The notes below the pieces were generated by a model that made no database searches, was not told where the DNA came from, and worked only from the letters and a program-made list of their open reading frames with translations. Made by a program: the position numbers and the translations under genes. From GCA-2697345 sp045565015 (GTDB lineage Bacteria > Pseudomonadota > Alphaproteobacteria > Rhodobacterales > Rhodobacteraceae), in the NCBI GenBank assembly GCA_045565015.1, contig JBJLGD010000018.1:1-38474 (forward strand): 38,474 nucleotides of DNA. Direction: 5' to 3'. Below, one piece after another: positions 16,889 through 25,659 of this stretch. Within the stretch, counting starts at the first letter, position 1, and the number at the start of each line of letters is the position of its first letter.

Positions 16889-18808
16889 ATGGCAAAAGTT
16901 ATTGGGATTGATCTGGGTACTACAAACTCCTGTGTTGCTATAATGGATGGCTCTAAACCAAGAGTTGTGGAGAATAGTGAGGGAGCAAGAACTACTCCGT
17001 CAATAGTAGGTTTTACCGAATCTGAGAGGCTTGTAGGTCAAGCAGCTAAAAGACAGGCTGTTACAAACCCTACAAACACGGTCTTTGCTGTAAAAAGGTT
17101 AATTGGCAGGGCATTTAATGATAAAGACCTTTCGAAAGAAAAAAAGAATATGCCATTTGAAATAGTGGATGGTGGTAACGGCGATGCATGGGTAAAAGCT
17201 CAAGGAGAGAATTATTCTCCAGCTCAAATATCCGCATTTATTTTGCAAAAGATGAAAGAAACCGTTGAAAGTTACCTAGGCGAAGATGTAACACAAGCTG
17301 TTATAACTGTACCTGCGTATTTTAATGATGCGCAACGGCAAGCAACTAAAGATGCAGGTAAAATTGCTGGTCTGGAAGTTTTAAGAATAATTAACGAACC
17401 AACTGCAGCTGCTCTAGCCTATGGTTTAGATAAAAAAGAAACAAAAACTATTGCGGTTTACGATTTGGGTGGTGGGACGTTCGATATTACCATCTTAGAA
17501 ATCGATGATGGGCTGTTTGAAGTGAAATCAACTAATGGAAATACATTTCTTGGTGGTGAAGACTTTGACATGAGGATAGTAAACTATCTTTCTGACGAGT
17601 TTAAAAAGGAAAATGGTGTTGATTTAACTAAAGATAAAGTCGCACTACAACGTTTAAAAGAAGCTGCTGAAAAAGCTAAAATCGAACTCTCATCTTCTCA
17701 ACAAACTGAAATAAACCAACCTTTCATTTCCATGGACCCAAATGGTGGCCAACCACTTCATATGGTAATGAAGCTTACTAGGTCTAAACTGGAATCATTA
17801 GTGAGCGATTTAATCAAAGCTTCAATTAAACCCTGTCAAGCAGCAATAAAAGATGCAGGCTTAGCGACAAGTAATATCGATGAGGTTGTATTAGTCGGCG
17901 GAATGACTCGAATGCCAAAAGTAATTGAAGAAGTAACAAAGTTTTTCGGTAGAGAGCCAAACAAGGGGGTAAACCCCGATGAAGTAGTGGCGATGGGTGC
18001 AGCTGTTCAAGCAGGCGTATTGCAGGGTGATGTAAAAGATGTTGTTCTTTTAGATGTAACACCTCTTTCTCTGGGCATTGAAACTCTTGGCGGCGTATTT
18101 ACAAGGTTAATAGATAGAAATACAACCATTCCGACAAAAAAGAGCCAAGTTTTTTCAACAGCTGAGGATAATCAAAATGCTGTAACAATTCGAGTTTTCC
18201 AAGGTGAACGCGAAATGGCTAACGATAACAAGATTCTTGGACAATTTAATTTAGAAGAAATACCACCCGCACCCAGAGGGCTTCCTCAGATTGAAGTTAC
18301 ATTTGATATTGACGCAAATGGTATTGTTTCTGTTGGGGCTAAAGACAAAGGAACTGGGAAAGAACAGGCTATAACTATTCAGGCTTCTGGGGGCTTATCA
18401 GAAGATGAGATTGAACAAATGGTTAAAGATGCAGAAGCCAATGCTGAGGCTGACTCGGAACGCAGAGAGCTAGTGGAAGCAAAAAATCAAGCTGAAAGCT
18501 TAATACACGGAACAAAAAAATCTCTAGAAGAACATGGAGATAAGGTTGATGGCTCAACTGTTGAAGCTATAGAGCTAGCTATGAAGGCTTTAGAAGAGAC
18601 TTTAGAAAGCGAAGATGCGGGCAAAATCAATAGTGGTGTACAGAATCTTACTGATGCAGCTATGAAACTTGGAGAGGCAATATATAAGGCACAGCAAGAT
18701 GAGGCCGGAGCCAGTGAGACCTCCGATGACTATACAGAAGAGCCACAGGGTGTTGACCAGGATATAGTAGACGCAGATTTTGAGGATCTAGATAATAACG
18801 AACGGTAA
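16889..18808 (+). CDS. dnaK: Molecular chaperone DnaK (Hsp70)
   Basis: A full-length 639-residue Hsp70. It has the N-terminal phosphate motif IGIDLGTTNSCVAIMDG, AVITVPAYFNDAQRQATKDAGKIA, INEPTAAALAYG, VYDLGGGTFDITI and VLVGGMTRMP in the ATPase domain. The interdomain linker is in DVVLLDVTPLSLGIETLGG, and a substrate domain and helical lid follow. The tail is acidic and ends EDLDNNER. An AAAGGA site precedes the ATG. It refolds proteins with DnaJ, encoded next, and GrpE, not in the window. Confidence 0.98.
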   Translation: MAKVIGIDLGTTNSCVAIMDGSKPRVVENSEGARTTPSIVGFTESERLVGQAAKRQAVTNPTNTVFAVKRLIGRAFNDKDLSKEKKNMPFEIVDGGNGDAWVKAQGENYSPAQISAFILQKMKETVESYLGEDVTQAVITVPAYFNDAQRQATKDAGKIAGLEVLRIINEPTAAALAYGLDKKETKTIAVYDLGGGTFDITILEIDDGLFEVKSTNGNTFLGGEDFDMRIVNYLSDEFKKENGVDLTKDKVALQRLKEAAEKAKIELSSSQQTEINQPFISMDPNGGQPLHMVMKLTRSKLESLVSDLIKASIKPCQAAIKDAGLATSNIDEVVLVGGMTRMPKVIEEVTKFFGREPNKGVNPDEVVAMGAAVQAGVLQGDVKDVVLLDVTPLSLGIETLGGVFTRLIDRNTTIPTKKSQVFSTAEDNQNAVTIRVFQGEREMANDNKILGQFNLEEIPPAPRGLPQIEVTFDIDANGIVSVGAKDKGTGKEQAITIQASGGLSEDEIEQMVKDAEANAEADSERRELVEAKNQAESLIHGTKKSLEEHGDKVDGSTVEAIELAMKALEETLESEDAGKINSGVQNLTDAAMKLGEAIYKAQQDEAGASETSDDYTEEPQGVDQDIVDADFEDLDNNER

Positions 18809-18833
18809 CTTGGACCTAATCGAGATATCACAG

Positions 18834-18859
18834 AGCCGACGCAAGTTATTGCGTCGGCT
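18834..18859 (+). terminator. Hairpin between dnaK and dnaJ
   Basis: An 11-base perfect stem (AGCCGACGCAA with TTGCGTCGGCT) closes a GTTA loop, 26 bases after the dnaK stop. Only a few Ts follow (TTAATACT), so it may act as a partial terminator or 3'-end stabiliser that lowers dnaJ relative to dnaK rather than a full stop. No separate dnaJ promoter was recognised in the remaining 27 bases. Confidence 0.6.
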
Positions 18860-18886
18860 TAATACTAATAAAGGGGTCTAAAAATA

Positions 18887-20011
18887 ATGGCAAAACGTGA
18901 TTTTTACGAAGTCCTTGGTGTTTCAAAAAATGCATCTCCTGATGAATTAAAAAAAGCATATAGATCAAAAGCACGTGAACTTCATCCAGATAGAAATTCT
19001 GACAACCCAAATGCTGAAGCTCAGTTTAAAGAAGCTAACGAAGCATATGAGATTTTAAAGGACCAGGAAAAAAAAGCCGCTTATGATAGGTTTGGCCATG
19101 CCGCCTTTGAGGGCGGTAGACAAGGTCCTGGTCAGGGTGATTTCTCTAGTTCATTCTCTGATGTTTTTGAAGATCTGTTCGGTGATTTTATGGGTGGCGG
19201 TCAAGGCGGTGGGGGTCGTAGGGCGGCTAAAGGATCTGATCTTCGTTATAATATGAAAGTCACACTAGAAGATGCGTTCAAGGGTGTAGACAAAGAAATC
19301 AAAGTATCCAAATCTGTTACTTGTGAGCCGTGTAGCGGCAAAGGTGCTGAGTCTGGTTCGGAACCAGAAACATGTAATACCTGTTCTGGAATGGGTAAGG
19401 TACGTGCCCAACAAGGCTTTTTTACTGTTGAGCGTGCGTGCCCAACATGTTCAGGGGCTGGACAGATAATTAAAAACCCATGTAGACAATGTAGGGGTAC
19501 AGGTCTCCAGGAAAAAGATAAATCTTTGAATGTTACCATTCCACCGGGTGTGGAAACTGGTACTAGAATACGTCTATCCAAAGAAGGTGAAGCCGGTCTG
19601 CGTGGTGGCCCTACAGGAGACCTATATATCTTTATAGAGGTTCACCAACACGCTCTATTCCAGCGAGAAGGGACACACTTATTTTGTGAAATCCCTATTT
19701 CTATGGCAACCGCTGCTCTAGGTGGTGAAGCTGAAGTTCCAACTATTGATGGTGGGCGAAGTCGAGTAAAAGTTCCAGCCGGAAGTCAGTCAGGCAAACA
19801 AATGCGACTGCGTGGAAAAGGCATGCCCTCTCTCAGGGGCAGAGGGTCAGGAGATATGCTATTAGAGATAGCTGTTGAAACTCCTGTCAACTTGACAGCC
19901 AAACAAAAAGAATTGCTATCAGAGTTTGAAAGCTTAGGTGAAGAAAATAATCCTCAGCTTTCTAAGTTTTTTACAAAGGTTAAATCTTTTTGGGATGGCT
20001 TAAAGCTTTAG
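18887..20011 (+). CDS. dnaJ: Co-chaperone DnaJ (Hsp40)
   Basis: A canonical 374-residue class A J-protein. The J domain has HPD at 33-35 (LHPDRN). A Gly/Phe-rich linker (about 70-115, GPGQGDFSSSF and GGGQGGGGRR) precedes four zinc repeats of CxxCxGxG type (CEPCSGKG, CNTCSGMG, CPTCSGAG, CRQCRGTG). C-terminal substrate-binding domains follow. It stimulates DnaK ATPase and delivers clients. It ends 27 bases from a convergent gene. Confidence 0.97.
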   Translation: MAKRDFYEVLGVSKNASPDELKKAYRSKARELHPDRNSDNPNAEAQFKEANEAYEILKDQEKKAAYDRFGHAAFEGGRQGPGQGDFSSSFSDVFEDLFGDFMGGGQGGGGRRAAKGSDLRYNMKVTLEDAFKGVDKEIKVSKSVTCEPCSGKGAESGSEPETCNTCSGMGKVRAQQGFFTVERACPTCSGAGQIIKNPCRQCRGTGLQEKDKSLNVTIPPGVETGTRIRLSKEGEAGLRGGPTGDLYIFIEVHQHALFQREGTHLFCEIPISMATAALGGEAEVPTIDGGRSRVKVPAGSQSGKQMRLRGKGMPSLRGRGSGDMLLEIAVETPVNLTAKQKELLSEFESLGEENNPQLSKFFTKVKSFWDGLKL

Positions 20012-20038
20012 CCACTGCTCTGAAGGAAAATGGCTCTC

Positions 20039-20788
20039 TTAGCTTTCTGGCGATGCAAAAGATCTAGTTTTCAAACCTCTATTTTTCCTTCTCACTTCTT
20101 CATCAATTATCGCTTTATCAATTGGACTACGATCAGAAATCCCAGAGAAGTTGTCTTTGGTAGCTAATCCTTTTGAAAAATGTACAAATCGTTCCTGACT
20201 GACATCAACTAATCGTCGTAATTCTGCGAGCGGGTCAGCATGATCATCTACACGAAGGTCTAACCAGGGATAATCTTGGCCCATATGAATTATTATACCC
20301 GCTGCTTGTCTCCCTCGTTTGTCACCCCCAGCTTTTTCACCAGCGTCCATAGCTAACAATAGTCTATCTAAGAAACTTTCGTTAATATTATCTTGATACG
20401 AAGCTAAAGTATCTCTAACAACATTTTCTCCAACCAACATATTCCCAGCCACAGAAACTAAATTGGCACTAGCATGTCCAGCCCAATCAACGCAATCACT
20501 ACCAGTATGAGCGTGAAGATTGCCATAAATATCTATCATATGAGCCTGCCTAATAGATTGCCCAGAGTCCCTTTTTATAAAATCACTCATTATATCATTA
20601 GCGTTCTCACCCTTATTTAACCGGTCTATCCCTTCTAAACCCCAAAGTGGGTTACAAAACGCTTGGCTGGCTACTGCTGCATTCTGTGACACAAATGGGA
20701 CCATAGCGCCACAAGCAAAAAACCTACTCGCAACGGCTATGCCAATAGCACTAGTTTCTCCGTCTTTAGCTACAATGGAATATGTCAT
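20039..20788 (-). CDS. DUF1028 family protein (Ntn-hydrolase-like)
   Basis: A 249-residue DUF1028 protein. The N-terminus MTYSIVAKDGETSAIGIAVASRFFACG and the segments GRQAAGIIIHMG and LDLRVDDHADPLAELRRL are typical. The family resembles N-terminal-nucleophile hydrolases, and removal of Met would expose Thr2, a possible nucleophile; this is inference. It follows the gamma-glutamyltransferase-family gene by two bases, so the two are one transcript. No signal peptide is seen, so it should be cytosolic. The substrate is unknown. Confidence 0.88.
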   Translation of the reverse strand: MTYSIVAKDGETSAIGIAVASRFFACGAMVPFVSQNAAVASQAFCNPLWGLEGIDRLNKGENANDIMSDFIKRDSGQSIRQAHMIDIYGNLHAHTGSDCVDWAGHASANLVSVAGNMLVGENVVRDTLASYQDNINESFLDRLLLAMDAGEKAGGDKRGRQAAGIIIHMGQDYPWLDLRVDDHADPLAELRRLVDVSQERFVHFSKGLATKDNFSGISDRSPIDKAIIDEEVRRKNRGLKTRSFASPES

Positions 20789-20790
20789 AA

Positions 20791-22581
20791 TTACCTCCCG
20801 ATAGCGTATGCTTGCATTAATCTTGGTGTAGCTGCAGCCTTTAATAAGCCACTATTTGATCTACTTGCCGCAGTTAAGCGACCTACCGTCCATTCTTCTA
20901 CTTCATTAACTATGTGACCTCTAGATCGAAGCTCATTTAAAATGTTCTTACCAAAAGTGGTTTCCGCAACCATATTTCCCTCAAAAGCTGAACGTGGAAA
21001 AAAAGAGGAGTTCATATGTTGAGTATGGAATAGTGGGGCATCAATAGCTTCCTGTAAATTTAAACCATGATGCACGTGTCTCAAAAACATAATTAACTGC
21101 CATTGATCTTGCTGATCCCCACCAGGCGTACCAAACACCATAGAGCTTCCATTTATATGCTGTGCTAGCGACGGAGATAAGGTTGTTCTCGGCCGACGAC
21201 CTGGAGCTAGACTTTGATTTAATCCTTTATCAAGCCAGAACATTTGTGCTCTTGAATTTAAAGAAAATCCTAACTTTGGAATTATAGGGCTCGATTGAAG
21301 CCATCCTCCCGAAGGTGTTACAGAGACCATATTTCCCCATCGATCAATACTATCTATATGAACTGTATCACCACGTTTTTCTGAAAGATGAGCCATTGTT
21401 GGCTCACCAGCATCAGGCGTCCCACTAGCTTCTGCAAATACAGATGCTCGCTCAACCATTTTTGTAACTAAAGTTTCATAACCCTTAATTGGTGTTGCAC
21501 GCTGCTCAAATGACGCTTCATTAGATAATAGTTTCACTCTATCTCTAACATACTCTTCAGATAATAATTTTTCCATTGGAACGCTTACAGCATTGGGGTC
21601 ACCATAATATGTTTCTCTGTCAGCGAAAGCTAGTTTCATAGCCTCAACAACTAAATGGATAAAATCAGAACCATTAGGGTCTAGAGAACTCAAGTCTAGA
21701 TCCTTTAATAATGAAAGACACTGCAACAAAGCGGGTCCTTGACCCCAAGGACCTGTCTTCTTAACACTCCACCCATGATAGTCATACGTTAGAGGTTTCT
21801 CGTACGTTGCTTCCCATCCAGAAATATCTTCTGCCGTTAACACGCCTTTATGTCTTGAACCCGAGGAGTCCATAACTTCATTTTCTCGTATAAATTCATC
21901 AATATATTCTGCAACAAAGCCTTTTGACCAAGTATTTCTTGCAATCTCTATCTGACTATTTCTATCAGTAGTTTTTTCTGCCTCGGATAATATTTTTGAG
22001 TATGTATTTGATAGAACTTCATTTTTAAAAAGATGCCCACCCTTTGGAACAGCGCCGTAAGGCATCCACGTTTTTGCCGATGAGGGCCATTCTTTTAAAA
22101 AGAAATCAGACAATCCAGAAATAGTATCAGCTACTCGAGGTAACAGTGGGTGACCGTTTCTAGCATAATAAATCGCTGGTTCCAGCACTTCTCTTAAGCT
22201 CAATAAGCCATAGTCTCTTAACAAGCACATCCAACCGTCAAATGCACCAGGAATAACAGTCGCCAAAAGACCTGATCCTGGAACTATGGATAATCCTTCA
22301 GATTTGTAGTGGTCTATAGATGCAGCTCCAGGGGCAGTGCCTTGCGCGCACAATACTTCAGTCTTTTTATTTTTTTTTGAGTAAAAAATAGCTGGAAATT
22401 CACCAGCCGGCCCGTTTAAGTGAGGTTCAACAATTTGCAAAGTAAATCCTGTAGCAACAGCCGCATCAAAGGCATTGCCACCTTTTTCTAAAATCCCAAA
22501 CCCCACAGAACTTGCTATCCAATGAGTAGAGCTAACCACACCAAAGGTTCCAGAAATTTCGGGTCTTGTTGTAAAATTCAT
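20791..22581 (-). CDS. ggt: Gamma-glutamyltransferase family protein, no signal peptide
   Basis: A 596-residue Ntn-hydrolase of the gamma-glutamyltransferase family. The start is the ATG at 22581, with AAGGG about 9 bases upstream; the in-frame GTG at 22590 lies inside that ribosome-binding site. Self-cleavage should occur before the Thr of GDTVHIDSIDRWGNMVS (residue 406), making the nucleophile of the small subunit. GGNAFDAAVATGF and PSGGWLQSSPIIP also fit. Classical GGT is periplasmic, but this one begins directly with the mature fold and has no signal peptide, so it probably acts on an imported gamma-glutamyl or acyl substrate. A GGT-like acylase of another specificity is possible. Confidence 0.9.
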   Translation of the reverse strand: MNFTTRPEISGTFGVVSSTHWIASSVGFGILEKGGNAFDAAVATGFTLQIVEPHLNGPAGEFPAIFYSKKNKKTEVLCAQGTAPGAASIDHYKSEGLSIVPGSGLLATVIPGAFDGWMCLLRDYGLLSLREVLEPAIYYARNGHPLLPRVADTISGLSDFFLKEWPSSAKTWMPYGAVPKGGHLFKNEVLSNTYSKILSEAEKTTDRNSQIEIARNTWSKGFVAEYIDEFIRENEVMDSSGSRHKGVLTAEDISGWEATYEKPLTYDYHGWSVKKTGPWGQGPALLQCLSLLKDLDLSSLDPNGSDFIHLVVEAMKLAFADRETYYGDPNAVSVPMEKLLSEEYVRDRVKLLSNEASFEQRATPIKGYETLVTKMVERASVFAEASGTPDAGEPTMAHLSEKRGDTVHIDSIDRWGNMVSVTPSGGWLQSSPIIPKLGFSLNSRAQMFWLDKGLNQSLAPGRRPRTTLSPSLAQHINGSSMVFGTPGGDQQDQWQLIMFLRHVHHGLNLQEAIDAPLFHTQHMNSSFFPRSAFEGNMVAETTFGKNILNELRSRGHIVNEVEEWTVGRLTAASRSNSGLLKAAATPRLMQAYAIGR

Positions 22582-22887
22582 AAGATTCACCCTTTTTTAA
22601 GCTTTGTTCAACTTCAGTTTATATTTTACAAAAGTTCAACTTATTTTTTAAATCAGTATCATAAATTATATAAATATACACAAAATATATTTTCTATGGA
22701 CTCTAAGAAAATATTATGTAGGCTAGAGTTATCTGCTAAAACAAACTGTCGGGGTATCAAAGCTCTAATAGTAATTTGGACATGCTTTCATGAGCAGTAC
22801 CATGTTTTTGCATTTTAAAATGGTAATTAAAGGGGGGTATTTTACCTCTCTCATCGATTTGTACTAACTAATAACCAAGGAGAAAAA
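22582..22887. promoter_or_regulatory. Divergent promoter region of the salvage locus
   Basis: About 306 bases between ggt (minus) and the binding-protein gene (plus). It is AT-rich and contains a direct repeat GTTCAACTT at 22606-22614 and 22634-22642 (28 bases apart), which could be a control site. No coding potential is convincing: an open frame at 22522-22818 on the plus strand overlaps ggt antisense and lacks any family resemblance. A strong AAGGAG precedes the binding-protein start. Confidence 0.35.
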
Positions 22888-24663
22888 ATGTCAAAATTCA
22901 AAGATATTGAGAATAAAGCAAAGCAGGAGCTTAAAGAAGCCTATGACTTTGATAAAAAAGATCCTCTATTTAGTCTAAGTAGAGATGAAATGAGAGGGCC
23001 AGCACTAACACGTCGTACAACACTTAGATTAATGGCCGCAGCGGGGGGTTTAACATTAGCGCATGTGTTGCCTGGGTTGGGTCCAAAATCAGCGTTTGCA
23101 GCAGGAAACCATGGTGGACATCTTCGCTGTGCTTGGGCTGGTGTTGCAGAAATTATAACTTTAGATCCAGCAAGAATTAACCAAGTGCTACAGTTCCAAA
23201 TTGCCTCTAATGTGTTAAGTGGCCTTATGCACATTGATAACTCATTGGTTGCACAGGGTGACTTGGCAGAAAGTTGGGATGTGTCATCCAACGGTTTAGA
23301 ATACACTATAACCCTAAGAAGAGGTGTAACCTTTCATAACGGAGATACGTTTGACGCAGACGACGTACTATTTACATTCAACCGATCAAAAGATCCTGAG
23401 AAGTCTATTCATAGTAGGGTGATTGGAAATGTTAATGAAGTCGTTAAACTTAATGACCATCAAGTACGGTTTAGTCTAGCAAAGCCACAGGCTAGTTTTT
23501 TAACAAAAGCACTGGAAAGAGCATCTGGGCGTGCAATGACGATAGTGTCACGCGGTGGTTTAGAAGCTCTGGGAGACGCAGGTTATGGGCTTGCTCCCAT
23601 TGGTACTGGACCATACAGGGTAACAAGCCATGTCTTAGGTCAAGGCGTCGAACTTGAAAAATTTGAAAACTACTATGATTCTAACAGGCCAAAGCTTGAT
23701 AAGATCTCTATAAAACCAGTAGATGGCGTTGAACCATTGGCTGCCGCAATGGAGGCCGGTGATATAGATTACATTGGTGGAAATCCGGTTCCCGCTCAAC
23801 TTGTCACTCGTTTTCAATCCAATCCTGATTTGGCTGTTGATATTAAACCTGGTCCTGGATTTCAATCAGTTTGGTTAAATCCCTGGAGAGATCATATGCG
23901 TGTTGACAACTTCAACAAACCAATTGAAGAACTAAAGAAAGAGAAAGGCTTCATGGTTAGATTGGCATTAGCCAAAGCTTTAGACCGAGACCTTTTCATA
24001 AAACAAGGTCTGTTCGGAAATGGCGTTGCAGCGCATGGTACAATTAACCCTGCAATGGGTTTCTACTTTGACGATAACCTATCCAAAACCTCTGAACAAG
24101 CTTATGATCCAGAGGGTGCAAAAGCACTCTTGGCAGCAGCTGGTTACCCAGGAGGAAAGGGTTTCCCAGAAATGAAACTTATAACAACACCAAATCAGAA
24201 GCGCTTAGGTCTGGTTGTTGCAAATATCTACAAAAAAGTTCTTGGAATAACTGTCATTGTCGATCCTAAAGACTTCTCAGTTGGCATAGAACAATTCAAT
24301 AAAAATGACTATGATATGCGTTTAGGGGGTTCGGGAGGAGACTATGACCCTGACGATGGCGTTGTAGACTGGATGCAAACCACTTCTAAATTTAATGGTA
24401 GAGCACGTAACAAGGATATTCATCCATTTGGATTCTTTAGTTCTGCAGAAGCAGATGCCGCAATCGCAAAACAATCTGTTACAGCTGATCCAACTGAAAG
24501 GAAAAAACTTGTTCAAGAAGCAAATGCTATTACCTCTAACAAAGTGGCATGTGGTTTCTTGTACCATCCAGTTGATATACTTGTTCATAACAAAAAAGTG
24601 GCTGTACCAACTGATGCGAGAATTCCTGGCTTACACGAGCTTGATCGTATATACTTCTCTTAA
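22888..24663 (+). CDS. Peptide-type ABC transporter substrate-binding protein (family 5), Tat-exported
   Basis: A 591-residue family 5 binding protein (DppA/OppA type). It starts at an ATG after AAGGAG. The first 40 residues are charged (MSKFKDIENKAKQELKEAYD...), followed by a twin-arginine motif TRRTTLRLMAAAGG (41-54), a hydrophobic stretch and a likely cleavage site after SAFA (70). The mature part has the family segments LAESWDVSSNGLEYTITLRRGVTFHNGD and DADDVLFTFNRSKDP. Export is therefore by the Tat pathway with an unusually long n-region. It is followed by DppB and DppC permeases. The substrate is unknown; the neighbouring hydrolases suggest gamma-glutamyl or otherwise modified peptides. 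Confidence 0.92.
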   Translation: MSKFKDIENKAKQELKEAYDFDKKDPLFSLSRDEMRGPALTRRTTLRLMAAAGGLTLAHVLPGLGPKSAFAAGNHGGHLRCAWAGVAEIITLDPARINQVLQFQIASNVLSGLMHIDNSLVAQGDLAESWDVSSNGLEYTITLRRGVTFHNGDTFDADDVLFTFNRSKDPEKSIHSRVIGNVNEVVKLNDHQVRFSLAKPQASFLTKALERASGRAMTIVSRGGLEALGDAGYGLAPIGTGPYRVTSHVLGQGVELEKFENYYDSNRPKLDKISIKPVDGVEPLAAAMEAGDIDYIGGNPVPAQLVTRFQSNPDLAVDIKPGPGFQSVWLNPWRDHMRVDNFNKPIEELKKEKGFMVRLALAKALDRDLFIKQGLFGNGVAAHGTINPAMGFYFDDNLSKTSEQAYDPEGAKALLAAAGYPGGKGFPEMKLITTPNQKRLGLVVANIYKKVLGITVIVDPKDFSVGIEQFNKNDYDMRLGGSGGDYDPDDGVVDWMQTTSKFNGRARNKDIHPFGFFSSAEADAAIAKQSVTADPTERKKLVQEANAITSNKVACGFLYHPVDILVHNKKVAVPTDARIPGLHELDRIYFS

Positions 24664-24674
24664 AACAGTTAAGG

Positions 24675-24698
24675 GGATGGGCGCTATAGCGCCCATCC
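24675..24698 (+). promoter_or_regulatory. GC-rich hairpin between binding protein and DppB
   Basis: Perfect 10-base arms GGATGGGCGC and GCGCCCATCC flank TATA, 11 bases after the binding-protein stop and 11 before the permease start. There is no T run, so it is likely an mRNA 3'-stabilising or attenuating element that favours the binding protein. Confidence 0.65.
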
Positions 24699-24709
24699 GA
24701 TCGGATTGA

Positions 24710-25657
24710 ATGTTAGAGTATATTTTTCGACGCGTCATAGGTGCCTTTCTAGTGATGCTTGCAGTAGCAACACTAGTTTTTTTTATGCTTCGATTAGTTC
24801 CCGGAGATCCAATCGCTGCTATGTTAGCAGATGCAGGGAGTGAGGAAGCAAGGGAAGCAATGATAAAACGGTTAGGCTTTGATAGACCGGTGCCTATCCA
24901 GTTCTTAAAATGGTTTGGGGCGATGCTTCAAGGCGATTTAGGTAATTCTATTTATGGTTCAAATCAACCTGTATCTCAAATAATCGCCGAATCGCTGCCC
25001 AGAACTCTTTCTTTGGCTATACTATCATTCGTCATAGCTCTCCTAATTGCTATTCCAGCTGGTATCATATCCGCAGCGAGGAAAAATACAGCTGCGGATA
25101 ATACTGTTTCATTCTTTGCATTCCTTGGTTTGTCCATGCCTGATTTTTGGCTAGCTATTCTATTGATAATTGTTTTTGCAGCTAATCTTCAATGGTTACC
25201 TGCTATCGGATATTCGCCTATGTCTGAAGGACTCTGGCCATGGTTTAGTCACTTAATTCTTCCATCAATTGCTGTTGGTACCGGGTTTTCTGCAATTATT
25301 GCTCGAATGATACGGTCATCTATGTTGGAAGTTCTAAAAACTGACTATATGCGTTTTGCAACATCTAAAGGCCTGAATGATACTACATTGCTTCTAAGGC
25401 ACGCTCTTCCTAATGCATTAATCCCTGTTATTACTGTAATCGGTATTGCTTTCGCATTGTTAGTCTCTGGAGCTGTTGTTGTAGAAAATGTGTTCGCAAT
25501 AAAAGGACTTGGGCGTGTACTTATTCAGGGCATTTTAAATAGAGATTATCCCGTTGTACAAGGCGCTGTTTTGGTTGTTTCAGCGATCTTTGTGTTTTCT
25601 AACCTATTAGTAGACATCTTATACGGTCTCATAGATCCACGAATTAGGTACTCCTAA
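24710..25657 (+). CDS. dppB: Dipeptide-type ABC transporter permease DppB
   Basis: A 315-residue permease of the DppB/OppB family. Hallmarks are the N-terminal MLEYIFRRVIGAFLVMLAVATLVFFMLRLVPGDP and the EAA loop YMRFATSKGLNDTTLLLRHALPNALIP. The N-terminal TM segment, large periplasmic loop (GDLGNSIYGSNQPV) and five further membrane segments follow the standard plan. It forms the channel with DppC. The ribosome-binding site is poor (GGATTGA), consistent with lower expression than the binding protein upstream. Confidence 0.93.
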   Translation: MLEYIFRRVIGAFLVMLAVATLVFFMLRLVPGDPIAAMLADAGSEEAREAMIKRLGFDRPVPIQFLKWFGAMLQGDLGNSIYGSNQPVSQIIAESLPRTLSLAILSFVIALLIAIPAGIISAARKNTAADNTVSFFAFLGLSMPDFWLAILLIIVFAANLQWLPAIGYSPMSEGLWPWFSHLILPSIAVGTGFSAIIARMIRSSMLEVLKTDYMRFATSKGLNDTTLLLRHALPNALIPVITVIGIAFALLVSGAVVVENVFAIKGLGRVLIQGILNRDYPVVQGAVLVVSAIFVFSNLLVDILYGLIDPRIRYS

Positions 25658-25659
25658 AA

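Noticed and set aside
19246..19581. 111-codon antisense frame inside dnaJ
   Set aside because: Produced by the Gly/Cys-rich zinc repeats on the other strand; no support.
20005..20040. Terminator between dnaJ and the DUF1028 gene
   Set aside because: Only a 5-base stem (AGCCA/TGGCT) with a 16-base loop and no T run.
22606..22642. Direct repeat GTTCAACTT as start of a repeat array
   Set aside because: Only two copies were found, so not an array; kept only as a possible control site.
22522..22818. 98-codon plus-strand frame between ggt and the binding protein
   Set aside because: It starts antisense inside ggt, has no family resemblance and no ribosome-binding site.
24395..24709. 104-codon frame within the 3' end of the family 5 binding-protein gene
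   Set aside because: Alternative frame of a well supported coding sequence, with low-complexity content.
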